Source: Orbus sasakiae (GTDB lineage: Bacteria; Pseudomonadota; Gammaproteobacteria; Enterobacterales; Orbaceae). Taken from it: a DNA stretch of 47,389 nt. The position numbers and the translations under genes are program-made. Below are positions 34,967-42,646 of this stretch, piece by piece. How positions within the stretch are numbered: position 1 is the stretch's first letter; every line of letters begins with the position of its first letter. The notes under the pieces are model-generated. The model was not told the origin of the DNA and searched no databases. It was given only the letters and a program-made list of their open reading frames with translations. The stretch covers positions 1 through 47,389 of the forward strand of contig NZ_BAABHY010000014.1 in assembly GCF_039542345.1 (NCBI RefSeq), in the 5' to 3' direction.

Positions 34967-35568
34967 AACAATACTTAGCTTACTTTATCACGATCTGTTT
35001 AATGGCGTTATCTTTATCGGCCTATGGGCTGACGCTACACGATCTCCAACAGCAATTTAGCCAATATTCAGTGGTGCGGGCAAACTTTGAGCAAGATCGC
35101 TATATTAATGGATTAAGCAAACCGTTACACTCTTCAGGTCAAATGATTATCTCAAAACAGCTAGGGCTTTGGTGGCAACAAAAAACCCCTTTTGCATTAA
35201 CACTTAAAATGAATGACCAGCGCATGTCACAAGGTATTGGCGACCAGCCGCCCCAGGTTATTACAGCACAAGATCAACCTCAGTTATTTCAATTTAATTC
35301 ACTTCTTGCTGCAATGTTTAATGCCGATAGTGCAACATTAAATGCTAATTTTACGCTAACTTTATCAGAAAAAGAGAATCAATGGCATCTGCGTTTAGTC
35401 CCTAAAACAACGCCATTAGATAGAATATTTAAACAGATTAACCTAACAGGACATCAATACCTGTCACAAATCACGATTGATGATATGCAAAATGATAAAA
35501 CGGTTATTCAGTTTTTTAATCACCAAACAAAAGCCCTAACTACCGAAGAGAAACATTTATTTGACTAA
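34963..35568 (+). CDS. apeL: LolA-like periplasmic carrier ApeL
   Basis: A 201-residue secreted protein with a clear signal peptide (about 1-23, cut near LSAYG) and a LolA/outer-membrane lipoprotein carrier fold. Fold-typical blocks are FEQDRYINGLSKPLHSSGQ and LGLWWQQKTPF. It should carry the lipidated aryl polyene across the periplasm, in partnership with the exporter encoded next. Confidence 0.87.
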   Translation: MKQYLAYFITICLMALSLSAYGLTLHDLQQQFSQYSVVRANFEQDRYINGLSKPLHSSGQMIISKQLGLWWQQKTPFALTLKMNDQRMSQGIGDQPPQVITAQDQPQLFQFNSLLAAMFNADSATLNANFTLTLSEKENQWHLRLVPKTTPLDRIFKQINLTGHQYLSQITIDDMQNDKTVIQFFNHQTKALTTEEKHLFD

Positions 35569-35569
35569 G

Positions 35570-37867
35570 ATGGCACTATTAAAAAAAGCAGCGATCGGCT
35601 GGTTAATCATTGTGATCGGCTTATGTTGTTTTGCAAGTTATTTGATACCCAATAGTAGACTCAATAGTAGTGTACTGTCGTTATTACCACAAACTCAGGT
35701 TAATGATGTACCGACTGAAGTTATTGATGGATTTCAAAATCGTTTAGATAAACAGCTCGTTTGGTTAATTAAACCAGCGAATGAACATGATTTATCCGCA
35801 GTTCAATGGTGGTATAGCCAATTGCAAGAACAGCCCTTTATAAGCCAAGTTAATGGTTTAATCGATGCTGATTTTCAACAACGCTGGGGACAGTTTTCTT
35901 ATCATTATCGCTATCAATTAATTGATGAAAATACAATTGAACGTTTACATTCTCAGCAACAACTGCCTTGGATTTTAAGTCAAATCTATTCCCCCTTTAG
36001 TGGCATAAATATTAATGAACTCAATCATGACCCATTGTTACTTACACGATCAGCTCAACTCAATCAACTTAGCCAAACTAGCCATCTTACCGTTAAAAAT
36101 AATTGGTTAACGGCAAAAGATGATCAAGGTCAGACATGGTATATGATTTATGCAGAGCTAAATAATTCATCATTTAACATGGATAGCTCACATCAAATTG
36201 TTACGCATTTGAACCAACTTGCAGAAACGTTACAACAACAGTGGCCAGAGACCGAAATCCTCAAACGCGGAGTCTTGTTCTATAGTGATTATGCAAGTAA
36301 TCAGGCAAAAAGTGATATATCCACTATTGGTGGGTTATCGATACTCGGTATTATTATCCTCATCTATGCAGTATTTCGCTCAATAAGACCGATTGTCTTG
36401 ACTATTATCTCAATCACCATTGGTATTTTATGCGGACTAATTGCAGTGCTTGCCTTATTTGGTGAAATTCATATTATTACACTCGTTATGAGTACAAGTA
36501 TCATCGGTATTGCGATTGACTATGCACTGCATTATTTAACCGAACGTTTACGGCATGGCAATCAAGAATCCGCTTATCAGAGCTTACTTAAATTGATATC
36601 AACCTTAACGATAGCTTTATTAACCAGTTTATTCGCTTACTTAATTTTATTATTTACACCATTTCCTGGCTTAAAGCAGTTATCGGTATTTGCCGTATTT
36701 GGTTTAATTGGTGCGTTTTTAAGTGTCATTTGTTGGTATCCATTGCTTGTCAACAAACTGCCCGTCAGGGAAGATGTTGGGCAGCGTTTATTAAGTACTT
36801 GGCTGGCATTATGGCAACACAAAATCATGCAATTGACCATGATTGGTTTAGCCTGTATTTTTATTGTAAGTGGATTGTTTAGATTAACGATTAATGATGA
36901 TATTGGTGAACTACAAGCCCTCCCTGATACCCTTAAGCAACAAGAACAACAGATTATTACCATTACCGATCAATCCAGTGATCAAAAATGGTTTGTCGTA
37001 TATGGTGACACTGCTGAGCAAACATTGCAGCGCCTTGAACATTTTTTACCACAATTACAGTATGCCCAGCAGCAAGGATGGTTTGGCAAATACCAAACGA
37101 TCAACCTACCATCAAGACAAAAACAACTGCAAAATATTCAACAAATTGAACAATATGCACCGTCTATTATTCAAGGATTACAAGATCTTGGACTGAATAT
37201 AGAACCATTATCTTTTGAGCCATCGTCACTTAAATTTATCACCCCGACACAATGGCAACAAAGCGTAATCAGCCAAGGTCGAAAATTATTATGGTTAACA
37301 CTGCCAAACGGCGAAAGTGCAACACTGATTCCAATTAGTCGAATTAATAACTTAGCTGAACTCAAAAAGCTGAGTGATCGGCAATCTGGCGTCCAATGGC
37401 TCGATCGCCGACAAGAATTTAATGATATGTTTACTGCTTATCGAGTGAACTTAACGCATTTATTAATGATTGCGGTGAGTGTTATTTGTTTAAGTTTTAT
37501 GTATCGTAATCGCCATTATGGCATTAAAAATGCGTTAAAAAGCACGTTACCAACGTTATTATCGGTTGGCTGCGCCATTTCAATTTTAGGTTTAACACAT
37601 CAATCGCTCAATTTGTTTTCAATGCTTGCGCTTATTTTGGTGATTGGAATTGGTATCGATTATAGTTTGTTTTTAAGTAACCAGCATAATCAAGCAAGTA
37701 GCTCGCTACTTGCTGTCACCATGGCGGCATTGACAACCTTATTATCATTTGGTTTATTAGTATTAAGTCACACAAGTGCGATTGTTGGATTTGGTATGGT
37801 ATTGGTTGGCGGTATTTTTAGTGCATTTTTATTTGCACCCCTAGCCCAAATATCACAAAATAAATAA
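35570..37867 (+). CDS. apeM: MMPL/RND-family exporter ApeM
   Basis: A large inner-membrane exporter of 765 residues from the ATG at 35570. A TTG at 35561 inside the apeL end is also in frame. The two-fold RND pattern is clear. A first helix (about 8-25) precedes a periplasmic domain (about 30-245) and five helices that include IIGIAIDYALHYL. A second single helix and periplasmic domain (about 430-625) precede the last helices with VIGIGIDYSLFLS. The GIxIDY signatures mark the proton path of the MMPL group. It should move the aryl polyene lipid out of the inner membrane. Confidence 0.88.
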   Translation: MALLKKAAIGWLIIVIGLCCFASYLIPNSRLNSSVLSLLPQTQVNDVPTEVIDGFQNRLDKQLVWLIKPANEHDLSAVQWWYSQLQEQPFISQVNGLIDADFQQRWGQFSYHYRYQLIDENTIERLHSQQQLPWILSQIYSPFSGININELNHDPLLLTRSAQLNQLSQTSHLTVKNNWLTAKDDQGQTWYMIYAELNNSSFNMDSSHQIVTHLNQLAETLQQQWPETEILKRGVLFYSDYASNQAKSDISTIGGLSILGIIILIYAVFRSIRPIVLTIISITIGILCGLIAVLALFGEIHIITLVMSTSIIGIAIDYALHYLTERLRHGNQESAYQSLLKLISTLTIALLTSLFAYLILLFTPFPGLKQLSVFAVFGLIGAFLSVICWYPLLVNKLPVREDVGQRLLSTWLALWQHKIMQLTMIGLACIFIVSGLFRLTINDDIGELQALPDTLKQQEQQIITITDQSSDQKWFVVYGDTAEQTLQRLEHFLPQLQYAQQQGWFGKYQTINLPSRQKQLQNIQQIEQYAPSIIQGLQDLGLNIEPLSFEPSSLKFITPTQWQQSVISQGRKLLWLTLPNGESATLIPISRINNLAELKKLSDRQSGVQWLDRRQEFNDMFTAYRVNLTHLLMIAVSVICLSFMYRNRHYGIKNALKSTLPTLLSVGCAISILGLTHQSLNLFSMLALILVIGIGIDYSLFLSNQHNQASSSLLAVTMAALTTLLSFGLLVLSHTSAIVGFGMVLVGGIFSAFLFAPLAQISQNK

Positions 37868-37909
37868 GCAGTACAAGATTAATAATCATAACAAGAATTA
37901 GGAATAACA

Positions 37910-38476
37910 ATGAAAAATTATCAACTATGGCTCATCTGTTTAGTCACACTGTTGTTATCTGCATGTGCAAATAAACCATCAACACAAGCTTGGTTAACAA
38001 AAGATATCAGTATCAATTTACCCAGTGCAGGATTAAATCAGGCCTATCATGATCAACAACTTTTAACGTTCCATTATCATGATAAACAAAATTCACTCAT
38101 TACCGTGGTTGATGCCGATGCTCAATCATTGAATGTCGTCGGACTTTCAACGCTCGGTATTCGTTTATTTAACATTGAATATCGTGATAATCACATTAAA
38201 ACAGAACAAAATATCTTCATTAAAGAGTTACCCTCTGCGTCACAAATACTGTCTGATATCATGTTAAGCATTTACCCACTTGAACAATGGCAAAGCGTAC
38301 TACCGACGGGATGGCAATTAGTTGACGAAAAATTACACCGTAAGCTACTTAACCCACAGCGCGATGTAATTATAGATATCACCTATCTTCAACCACCCTC
38401 ATCACAAATGAGAAAACCCATACTGATTGAACACCATATTTTTGGATATCAAATCAATATTGAAAGTATGGAGTAA
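37910..38476 (+). CDS. apeN: DUF3261-type lipoprotein ApeN
   Basis: A 188-residue predicted lipoprotein. The signal ends in lipobox LLSAC with Cys19. The mature domain contains SINLPSAGLNQ and LNVVGLSTLGIRLF, typical of the DUF3261 proteins found in APE clusters, and looks LolB-like in size and position. It may accept the product at the outer membrane, which is inference. It sits 42 bases after apeM and 4 bases before apeO. Confidence 0.82.
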   Translation: MKNYQLWLICLVTLLLSACANKPSTQAWLTKDISINLPSAGLNQAYHDQQLLTFHYHDKQNSLITVVDADAQSLNVVGLSTLGIRLFNIEYRDNHIKTEQNIFIKELPSASQILSDIMLSIYPLEQWQSVLPTGWQLVDEKLHRKLLNPQRDVIIDITYLQPPSSQMRKPILIEHHIFGYQINIESME

Positions 38477-38480
38477 ATTC

Positions 38481-39665
38481 ATGACATATATCGCAGCTGT
38501 CGGCGCTGTTAATTCATTAGGTCAAGATATAACTGAAATCAGTCATAATCTTGCGTTAAATTATAATGCCCATCATCATTTAGTTGAGCGTAGTGGTTGG
38601 CTATTACATGATAAGCGAGCTTGGTTTGGAGAAGCAAGTCAGCAATTAGCTTGCATCCCTAAACAGTTAGCAAAGTTTAATAGCCGGAATAACCAATTAA
38701 TTTACACTGCCTATTTACAAATTGAACACACGGTAGAAAAGGCAATAAAACAGTTTGGCAAACAAAAAATAGCCGTGATAATGGGCACTAGCACATCCGG
38801 TATTCACGAGGGTGATTTAGCAGTAAAACAGCAATTACAATCAAATACTTTACCAAACGGTTATTATTATAATCAACAAGAACTCGGTGATCCTGCTTCT
38901 TTTTTAGCGACATTACTGGACTTAAAAGGCCCTGCTTATACAATCTCAACCGCGTGTACATCAAGTGCTAGAGCAATCATAAGTGGTAAACGCCTGATTG
39001 AGTCTGGTCTTGTTGATGCAGCGATTGTCGGTGGTGCAGATAGCTTTAGCCGTATGCCAATCAATGGTTTTTTGGCTCTTGAGTCCATGTCGGATAAACC
39101 GTGTATGCCTTTCGCTCAAGCACGCGATGGCATCAATATTGGTGAAGCAGGCGCACTCTTTTTACTAACTAAAGACGCCAGCGGTGATATTGCGATTTTA
39201 GGCACAGGTGAATCATCTGATGCACACCATATTTCGGCCCCTCATCCACAAGGTATTGGTGCTGAAAAAGCCATGGTCAACGCACTGCAAGATGCAAAGC
39301 TAACCCCAAATGATATCGGATATATCAATCTGCATGGCACGGCAACGCCACTGAATGACCAGGCAGAGAGTGCTGCCGTTTACCGTGTATTTCATGGTAG
39401 TAATGCGGTTTGTAGTTCGACAAAACACTTAACCGGTCATACATTAGGTACTGCTGCGGCTACAGAACTTGCCATTAGTTATATACTCATGAGTCAAAAA
39501 ATTGCATTACCTCAACAAGACTTTTCACTATCGCCCTATGATCCAAACTTAGCAGATATCGCGATGGTTACTCAAAAAATGATACTTGAACAGCCCATTA
39601 TTATGTCAAACTCTTTTGCTTTTGGTGGTAATAATGCCTCTTTGATTATTGGTACACACAAATGA
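38481..39665 (+). CDS. apeO: Beta-ketoacyl synthase ApeO
   Basis: A chain-extending ketosynthase that works with ApeC in known APE systems. From the ATG at 38481 (after ATGGAGTAA) it has 394 residues. An upstream ATG at 38427 lies inside apeN and is rejected. The catalytic triad is visible: Cys159 in ISTACTSSA, His285 in NLHGTATP and His320 in KHLTGHTLG. The last four bases overlap the apeP start (ATGA). Confidence 0.92.
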   Translation: MTYIAAVGAVNSLGQDITEISHNLALNYNAHHHLVERSGWLLHDKRAWFGEASQQLACIPKQLAKFNSRNNQLIYTAYLQIEHTVEKAIKQFGKQKIAVIMGTSTSGIHEGDLAVKQQLQSNTLPNGYYYNQQELGDPASFLATLLDLKGPAYTISTACTSSARAIISGKRLIESGLVDAAIVGGADSFSRMPINGFLALESMSDKPCMPFAQARDGINIGEAGALFLLTKDASGDIAILGTGESSDAHHISAPHPQGIGAEKAMVNALQDAKLTPNDIGYINLHGTATPLNDQAESAAVYRVFHGSNAVCSSTKHLTGHTLGTAAATELAISYILMSQKIALPQQDFSLSPYDPNLADIAMVTQKMILEQPIIMSNSFAFGGNNASLIIGTHK

Positions 39666-40135
39666 AATATGATTTAGCCACACACTATTTACCTCATGAA
39701 GCCCCGATGGTCATGATTGATAAGGTCCACCTCGTGGATGATGAAACGTGTGTATGCAGTGTTAATGTCAGCAAGCACAGCATATTAGCACCATTTTTAA
39801 ACGCTGATGATACGTTACCTAACCTTTATGCTATCGAACTCATGGCCCAAACGGTAGGGGTATGGAATGGTTTTCATGGCATTAAGTCGAATCACACAGC
39901 TCGATTAGGTATGTTGCTTGGTGGCCGCGCCATCAAAATGTCATTGAATGCATTCCCGACGAATAGTGAATTACTTATTCACGCAAAACTGGTTCTTGCA
40001 GACTCAAAACTCGCCAATTTTGACTGCAAAATAATAATAAACGAAAACTGTGTTGCTACTGGTAAGTTAAATGTCTATGAACCTGATGAAGAGGAATTAG
40101 CACATTTATTCGGTAGTAAGCGATTAGGAGAATAA
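39662..40135 (+). CDS. apeP: Hotdog-fold dehydratase subunit ApeP
   Basis: A 157-residue hotdog protein, partner of ApeI. It keeps the catalytic glutamate (Glu59 in AIELMAQTVGVW) but has no histidine at the FabZ position, where Phe45 stands. His39 is six residues too early. The pair therefore makes one complete active site per heterodimer. Translation is coupled to both neighbours (ATGA with apeO, TAATG with apeQ). Confidence 0.88.
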   Translation: MKYDLATHYLPHEAPMVMIDKVHLVDDETCVCSVNVSKHSILAPFLNADDTLPNLYAIELMAQTVGVWNGFHGIKSNHTARLGMLLGGRAIKMSLNAFPTNSELLIHAKLVLADSKLANFDCKIIINENCVATGKLNVYEPDEEELAHLFGSKRLGE

Positions 40136-40872
40136 TGATAATGAAAAAAACAGTTTTAGTCACTGGTGCAAGTAAAGGCATTGGTAAAGCAATAGCCTAT
40201 AAACTGGCACAAGATGGTTTTGATATTGTGATCCACTATCATAGTGATCAGCAAGGTGCTTTAGACACTCAACAAAAGATACAACAACAAGGCGGCACCG
40301 CTCGCTTAATTCAATTTGATGTAAGTGATCGCTTACAATGCCAAACAGCATTAGAGCAAGATATTGAGCAATATGGCGCTTATTATGGCGTGGTCAATAA
40401 TGCAGGCATTATTCGTGATGGTGCATTCCCAGCCCTTACTGAAAAAGATTGGTTAGATGTGATTCATACTGATTTAGATAGTTTTTATAACGTCCTCCAT
40501 CCTTGTATCATGCCGATGATTGGACTGCGTAATGGTGGACGAATTATTGTATTATCATCCGTGTCAGGAATTGTTGGTAATCGTGGGCAAGTTAATTATA
40601 GCGCAGCTAAAGCGGGGGTAATTGGTGCAAGTAAAGCCTTAGCCTTGGAGCTTGCGAAACGCAAAATTACGGTTAACTGCATTGCGCCGGGTTTGATTGA
40701 TACGGGCATTCTCGATATGGAACCGATTGCACTACAAGAAGCCATGAAAATGATCCCCTTAAAAAGGATGGGAAATGTTGATGAAGTTGCAGGGCTTGCG
40801 AGTTATTTGATGTCGGACATTGCAGGTTATGTGACACGTCAAGTCATCTCGATTAATGGAGGAATGGTATGA
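40135..40872 (+). CDS. apeQ: 3-ketoacyl-ACP reductase ApeQ (FabG-like)
   Basis: A short-chain dehydrogenase that reduces the 3-keto intermediate with NADPH. The 245 residues match FabG. The cofactor loop is TGASKGIG (10-17), NNAG is at 88-91, and the catalytic residues are Ser142, Tyr155 and Lys159 in YSAAK. It starts in the apeP stop codon and overlaps apeR by four bases. The second ATG at 40141 is an alternative start. Confidence 0.93.
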   Translation: MIMKKTVLVTGASKGIGKAIAYKLAQDGFDIVIHYHSDQQGALDTQQKIQQQGGTARLIQFDVSDRLQCQTALEQDIEQYGAYYGVVNNAGIIRDGAFPALTEKDWLDVIHTDLDSFYNVLHPCIMPMIGLRNGGRIIVLSSVSGIVGNRGQVNYSAAKAGVIGASKALALELAKRKITVNCIAPGLIDTGILDMEPIALQEAMKMIPLKRMGNVDEVAGLASYLMSDIAGYVTRQVISINGGMV

Positions 40873-42095
40873 GTAAGCGCGTAGTCATAACGGGCATGGC
40901 TGGAATTACAGCATTTGGCGATAATTGGCAATCAATACAATCACGGCTCAAACAACTTGAAAATGCCGTCAGATATATGCCGGAATGGGAAGTTTATGAC
41001 GGCTTAAATACAAAACTGGGCGCCCCCATTGATCATTTAGAACTACCATCACACTATACTCGCAAAAAAATTCGCTCAATGGGACGCGTCTCATTAATGT
41101 CGACCCAAGCCACCGAGATTGCATTAACACAATCAGGACTACTTGGCGAAACAGTGCTCACTGATGGTCGAACCGGTATTGCGTTTGGCTCATCGACAGG
41201 TAGCACTGCGCCAGTAGCAGCGTTTGCAACGATGTTAAATGAAAAGCATACCAATAATATTACGGCAACCACCTATGTCCAAATGATGCCCCACACCACA
41301 GCCGTAAATACGGGGCTCTTTTTTGGTTTGAAAGGGCGAGTGATTCCAACATCAAGTGCATGCACATCTGGCAGTCAAGCCATTGGCTATGCTTATGAAG
41401 CGATAAAATACGGCATGCAAACCGTCATGGTGGCGGGTGGCGCAGAAGAACTATGCCCCTCAGAAGCCGCCGTATTTGATACGCTTTTTGCAACCAGCCA
41501 ACAAAATAATCATCCTAAAACCTCACCGCGACCATTTGATCACAATCGCGATGGTTTAGTGATTGGGGAAGGGGCGGGAGCCTTAATCCTTGAAGAATAT
41601 GAACATGCGAAAGCGCGCGGAGTAAAAATATATGGTGAGATCGTCGGCTTTATGACGAATTGCGATGCCAGTCATATTACACAGCCACGTAAAGAAACGA
41701 TGCAAATCTGTATTGAACAAGCACTGAAACAAGCGAATCTGCCCCCAAGCGAGATTGGTTATATTAGTGCACACGGCACAGCGACGGATCGTGGTGATAT
41801 TGCTGAAAGCAATGCAACGGCTGCCATTTATGGCAACAAAACGCCGATCTCATCCTTAAAAAGTTACTTTGGGCACACGTTAGGGGCTTGTGGTGCTTTA
41901 GAAGCGTGGTTATCGCTCGAAATGATGCATTCGGGTTGGTTCAATCCAACAATCAATCTTAATACTCCCGATCCAAACTGTGGTGAACTTGATTATATAA
42001 TGGGTCATGGCCGAGAACTTGATGTTGAGTATATTCAGACAAATAACTTTGCTTTTGGTGGGATCAATACGTCGATTATTATTAAGCGAGTTTAA
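40869..42095 (+). CDS. apeR: Beta-ketoacyl synthase ApeR (FabF-like)
   Basis: The second catalytic ketosynthase of the cluster, 408 residues. Triad: Cys165 in TSSACTSGSQ, His302 in SAHGTATD and His336 in KSYFGHTLG. In known APE systems ApeR handles first-step condensation and complements ApeO. It is the last gene of the operon. A hairpin follows nine bases after its stop. Confidence 0.93.
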   Translation: MSKRVVITGMAGITAFGDNWQSIQSRLKQLENAVRYMPEWEVYDGLNTKLGAPIDHLELPSHYTRKKIRSMGRVSLMSTQATEIALTQSGLLGETVLTDGRTGIAFGSSTGSTAPVAAFATMLNEKHTNNITATTYVQMMPHTTAVNTGLFFGLKGRVIPTSSACTSGSQAIGYAYEAIKYGMQTVMVAGGAEELCPSEAAVFDTLFATSQQNNHPKTSPRPFDHNRDGLVIGEGAGALILEEYEHAKARGVKIYGEIVGFMTNCDASHITQPRKETMQICIEQALKQANLPPSEIGYISAHGTATDRGDIAESNATAAIYGNKTPISSLKSYFGHTLGACGALEAWLSLEMMHSGWFNPTINLNTPDPNCGELDYIMGHGRELDVEYIQTNNFAFGGINTSIIIKRV

Positions 42096-42103
42096 AATGA
42101 ACA

Positions 42104-42127
42104 AAGGTGCCAAAGGCACCTTACTTT
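42104..42127 (+). terminator. Probable terminator of the aryl polyene operon
   Basis: AAGGTGCC (42104-42111) pairs with GGCACCTT (42115-42122) over AAA. The T-tract after it is short and interrupted (ACTTT), so termination may be incomplete. Confidence 0.6.
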
Positions 42128-42131
42128 AAGG

Positions 42132-42281
42132 TTAAGCATCTATTTCATATACAGGCTGGCGGACTCTTATAGTATTGGTGATATTTTGCCAAACAGCAAT
42201 CAACTGTTCTTCACTATACATTTTCTCAAAATTTTCATTTTTAACTTCCCATGTATAAAATCATTTTACAAACAAATACAT
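42132..42281 (-). pseudogene. Possible gene remnant with in-frame TGA
   Basis: Read toward its stop at 42132, 42 codons give a protein-like tail containing EEQLIAVWQNITNTIRVRQP. A TGA (42263-42261) interrupts it, and beyond that the frame reads MYLFVK. The residue usage looks coding (Trp, Gln, Glu, Arg spread evenly) in contrast to the AT-rich surroundings. The TGA could be a decayed TGG. I do not recognise the family. It is where an immunity gene would be expected. Confidence 0.35.
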
Positions 42282-42315
42282 AGTTTACTAAATAAATGAA
42301 TTATCTATCTTCTTT

Positions 42316-42444
42316 CTATTTAAAGAGTGTTTTGAAGATTTCTAATCTTTCTTGAGGACTGCAACATAATAAGTCTTCAAATCAAATTTCATTATATGGT
42401 TCGATATTACTATTTATCGATTTGAATTTATTTTTGATGTTACA
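42316..42444 (-). pseudogene. Possible gene remnant with in-frame TGA stops
   Basis: The frame ending at the TAG 42318-42316 reads FEDLLCCSPQERLEIFKTLF, a plausible protein C-terminus. It is cut by TGA at 42384-42382. Twenty more codons, including SINSNIEPYNEI, then precede another TGA at 42447-42445. It is in a different frame from the neighbouring remnant. It looks like a decayed small gene, perhaps an orphaned immunity gene, but no family is recognised. Confidence 0.35.
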
Positions 42445-42594
42445 TCAGTTTTGTTTTTAAAATAGTATTCATATTATAAAGTATTGCGGTACATCAAAAT
42501 ATCCCTTTTATGGGAATACAAAATAGCTAGCCTAATCAGTATAAAAAACAACAATAAAACGCTTATTTGCATTATAATATGAAGAATTTAAGTA

Positions 42595-42620
42595 CTATAT
42601 TCCCTTTATAAGGGATATAG
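42595..42620. repeat. Hairpin downstream of the T6SS effector gene
   Basis: CTATATTCCCTT pairs with AAGGGATATAG with one bulged base. The complement of this motif (ATATCCCTTATAAAGGG) resembles a second hairpin at 42500-42516 (ATATCCCTTTTATGGGA), so the two form a larger inverted pair. It could terminate the effector transcript, though no T-run follows. Confidence 0.4.
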
Positions 42621-42646
42621 CACATAGCTTTATTTAATAGTTTTCA

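Larger units (their letters stand above)
42096..42646. other. 551-base gap between the aryl polyene operon and the T6SS effector
   Basis: No intact gene is visible. The gap holds the apeR terminator, two broken protein-like minus-strand frames (42132-42281 and 42316-42444), and two related hairpins (42500-42516 and 42595-42620). For a T6SS effector the immunity gene is usually right here. None is intact. Confidence 0.6.

Noticed and set aside
27140..42095. Dialkylresorcinol/flexirubin type of cluster
   Set aside because: No DarA/DarB-like genes or tyrosine ammonia-lyase are present. The gene set is the plain aryl polyene type.
42132..42447. Alternative genetic code (TGA as Trp) to rescue the broken frames
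   Set aside because: Many intact genes in the window use TGA as a stop at the expected place, and the frames also need a shift.
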